NCBI RefSeq assembly: GCF_002014975.1
Contig: NZ_MUXV01000050.1
Coordinates: 1-25,176 of the forward strand
From: Moraxella bovis
Lineage (GTDB): Bacteria; Pseudomonadota; Gammaproteobacteria; Pseudomonadales; Moraxellaceae
Length of the DNA: 25,176 bases
Reading direction: 5' to 3'
Shown here: positions 23,860-25,176 of the stretch, in pieces
How the letters are laid out: every line of letters starts with the position of its first letter
How positions within the stretch are numbered: position 1 is the stretch's first letter
Translations under genes and position numbers: made by a program
The notes under the pieces: generated by a model
What the model saw: the letters and a program-made list of their open reading frames with translations, nothing else
Database searches by the model: none
Told to the model about the DNA's origin: nothing

Positions 23860-24162
23860 ATGCCAAAATTTCTTTTAACAGCATCAAAGCTATGCTTGTT
23901 TTTATCAGTATTCCCCTTGCTTTTTATTGAATATAATAAAATTTTTTTTGGATATGATAAATATTCAATAATGTATTTATATCAAATTAATGGTACTGGA
24001 GGAGATGATGATGTCGCATTTAAATTATTGGCGATGGTTACTTTTTTCTTTGCATTATTTTTATCCCCAGTGAGAAATAAAATTGGATATGCCTTTTTAT
24101 TTTCTGTTTACTTTGTATGTCAATATCTTACATTTTTATTTGTAGAAAGTTCAACCGTCTAG
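23860..24162 (+). CDS. Small hydrophobic membrane protein, unknown function
   Basis: A frame of 100 codons with about three membrane segments (LCLFLSVFPLLFI, LLAMVTFFFALFL and the YAFLFSVYFVCQYLTFLF stretch). It lies 18 bases after the broken immunity gene. I see no good ribosome site before the ATG, so it could be a minor gene or a chance frame in AT-rich DNA, though three well-spaced hydrophobic stretches separated by polar loops favour a real protein. No family recognised; in this context an inner-membrane immunity protein is possible but not shown. Confidence 0.5.
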   Translation: MPKFLLTASKLCLFLSVFPLLFIEYNKIFFGYDKYSIMYLYQINGTGGDDDVAFKLLAMVTFFFALFLSPVRNKIGYAFLFSVYFVCQYLTFLFVESSTV

Positions 24163-24439
24163 AATATGATATGGTCATCTATTATTTATTGTCATAACAA
24201 TCATTTGCTTATTTGGATAACATTCCAGATATTATTCATTATGAATAGTTTATTATTCCTGTATTTAAAGAGGTAAAAAACCATAAACATATAATCTGTA
24301 ATGCTATCCATCTTTAATCTGTGCAAATAGTAGAATCTTACAACTTTTCTACTCCAATAATCTTATTTTAGCTCTCAAGCAAATAAGCAATTACTAAACC
24401 AAAACCACACCTCAACTCATGTAAAATTAAAAATTTTCA
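24163..24439. other. Intergenic, convergent gene ends, nothing recognised
   Basis: AT-rich sequence between the end of the small membrane protein gene and the end of the metallopeptidase gene on the other strand. I see no coding frame of interest, no strong hairpin with T run and no RNA gene. Confidence 0.5.
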
Positions 24440-25165
24440 TTATTTGTATTTAAGCATTTTGATATAAGAAGATAGCTTGCAAAGCGACTCTTCGGTTAAA
24501 GCGTAAGCGTTTTGTATTGACAATAGTATGACTAACAATAAGATGAGTGATTTAAACATATAATTGACTTCTTTGGATGCTTTTGTCGTTTTGGATGATG
24601 TCCCATTGCCATTTAAATAATGAGAACATTGTGTTGATTCTTGGGTTGTTATTATCTGGCTTTTTGGTTGTTGGATTTGCACGCTATTTATCAATGATGT
24701 CTTGGGGCAATTGAAAAGACTGATAATCCATGATGTTATCGGTATACCCTCAAAAAAAGTATGGGGACTGTTGATGGATAATTCATTTTGTATAAAAGTA
24801 TGATATAGACCATAACTGTGCCCCAGCTCGTGTAAAATCGTCCGATTTTTACCCATAAAAACCATTGTGTCTTTATTAATACCTATAGTCAGCAATAAAA
24901 AAATATCAATGCTATGCCGATTTTCTGGGTAGTTTTGTAAAATATTTCTTTCATCAATTTTGCCATGCAAATCAATGTCTCTATTTTCGTATTGTATCGT
25001 TACGGATATGGGGCAATATTGTTTGCATTCAGGAAAATCTTTTAGTTTCTCATATCTTTCTAGATAAGCTAAATACAATTCATTAAACAATTGTTCAGCT
25101 TTTTGTCTATCATCTGTGATGGTACTGATAAGAATAATCATCTTTTCTTTATCTGAGTTGGTCAT
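24440..25165 (-). CDS. HExxHxxGxxH zinc metallopeptidase, putative effector, possible C-terminal fusion
   Basis: Counted from the ATG at 25165 the product has 241 residues and the complete metzincin-type zinc motif HELGHSYGLYH (His112, Glu113, His116, His122). This differs from the HEMAHVWQ families elsewhere in the window. The frame is open upstream to the window edge, so the start may lie outside, for example in a PAAR fusion. From residue 203 the sequence MFKSLILLLVILLSIQNAYA is a clear signal peptide, with only 19 residues after it before the stop. A signal peptide at the C-terminus of a peptidase makes no sense for one protein; it is probably the start of the next gene (an immunity gene, 24440 to 24559) fused or overlapping after a deletion. 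No other immunity gene is seen beside it. Confidence 0.68.
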   Translation of the reverse strand: MTNSDKEKMIILISTITDDRQKAEQLFNELYLAYLERYEKLKDFPECKQYCPISVTIQYENRDIDLHGKIDERNILQNYPENRHSIDIFLLLTIGINKDTMVFMGKNRTILHELGHSYGLYHTFIQNELSINSPHTFFEGIPITSWIISLFNCPKTSLINSVQIQQPKSQIITTQESTQCSHYLNGNGTSSKTTKASKEVNYMFKSLILLLVILLSIQNAYALTEESLCKLSSYIKMLKYK

Positions 25166-25176
25166 AATATTGACTT

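Noticed and set aside
1..25176. CRISPR array, tRNA, rRNA, integrase or transposase
   Set aside because: None seen; the only regular repeat is the 18-bp coding repeat at 23365, and no cloverleaf or mobile-element gene was recognised.

Overview
The window is a type VI secretion system (T6SS) locus from a Gram-negative gammaproteobacterium, most likely a member of the Moraxellaceae (Moraxella or Psychrobacter type). That assignment rests on the moderately AT-rich composition and the style of the proteins as read by eye, not on a marker gene, so the genus is an inference. Three zones can be recognised.

Left effector zone (1 to about 7600). The 3' part of vgrG runs in from the left edge. It is followed, tightly packed, by a cytosolic DUF2931-like protein in the position where adaptors usually sit, a Tle1-type phospholipase effector (DUF2235), and the first of three related six-cysteine lipoproteins that are probably Tle1 immunity proteins. 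Each lipoprotein gene is preceded by the 3' end of a tle1 gene: the full gene, then a 94-codon orphan fragment, then a scrap of about 20 bases. Between the second and third lipoprotein lies a cassette on the minus strand: a PAAR protein, a zinc metallopeptidase toxin and an exported candidate immunity protein. Apparent single-base frameshifts affect this cassette in two places.

Central structural operon (about 7700 to 19525). A good promoter (TTGTTA, 17 bases, TATGAT) precedes two unrecognised exported proteins and then tssJ, tssK, tssL (DotU plus OmpA-like domain), tssM, tagF, tssA, tssB and tssC. The operon ends in a strong intrinsic terminator. All these genes read cleanly. hcp, tssE, tssF, tssG and clpV/tssH are not in the window and must lie elsewhere if the system works.

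Right effector zone (19545 to the end). A second PAAR/metallopeptidase/membrane-anchored immunity cassette is intact. It is followed by a 5'-truncated PAAR, an intact cysteine-peptidase-like effector with a Cys-Gly-Pro motif and a C-terminal His, and a lipoprotein immunity candidate broken at a T8 tract. Next come a chimera of a PAAR N-terminal piece with the 3' part of a second effector, another candidate immunity gene with an in-frame TAG, a small membrane protein, and, on the minus strand, an HExxHxxGxxH metallopeptidase whose C-terminus appears joined to the signal peptide of a lost gene.

Together the zones look like an apparatus operon flanked by two places where toxin/immunity cassettes are exchanged. 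VgrG and PAAR proteins share a related beta-rich C-terminal domain that probably docks cargo. All recognisable immunity candidates are exported or lipid-anchored, so the toxins probably act in the periplasm. Cassette exchange and decay are visible as leftover 3' ends of toxins, split PAAR halves and broken immunity genes.
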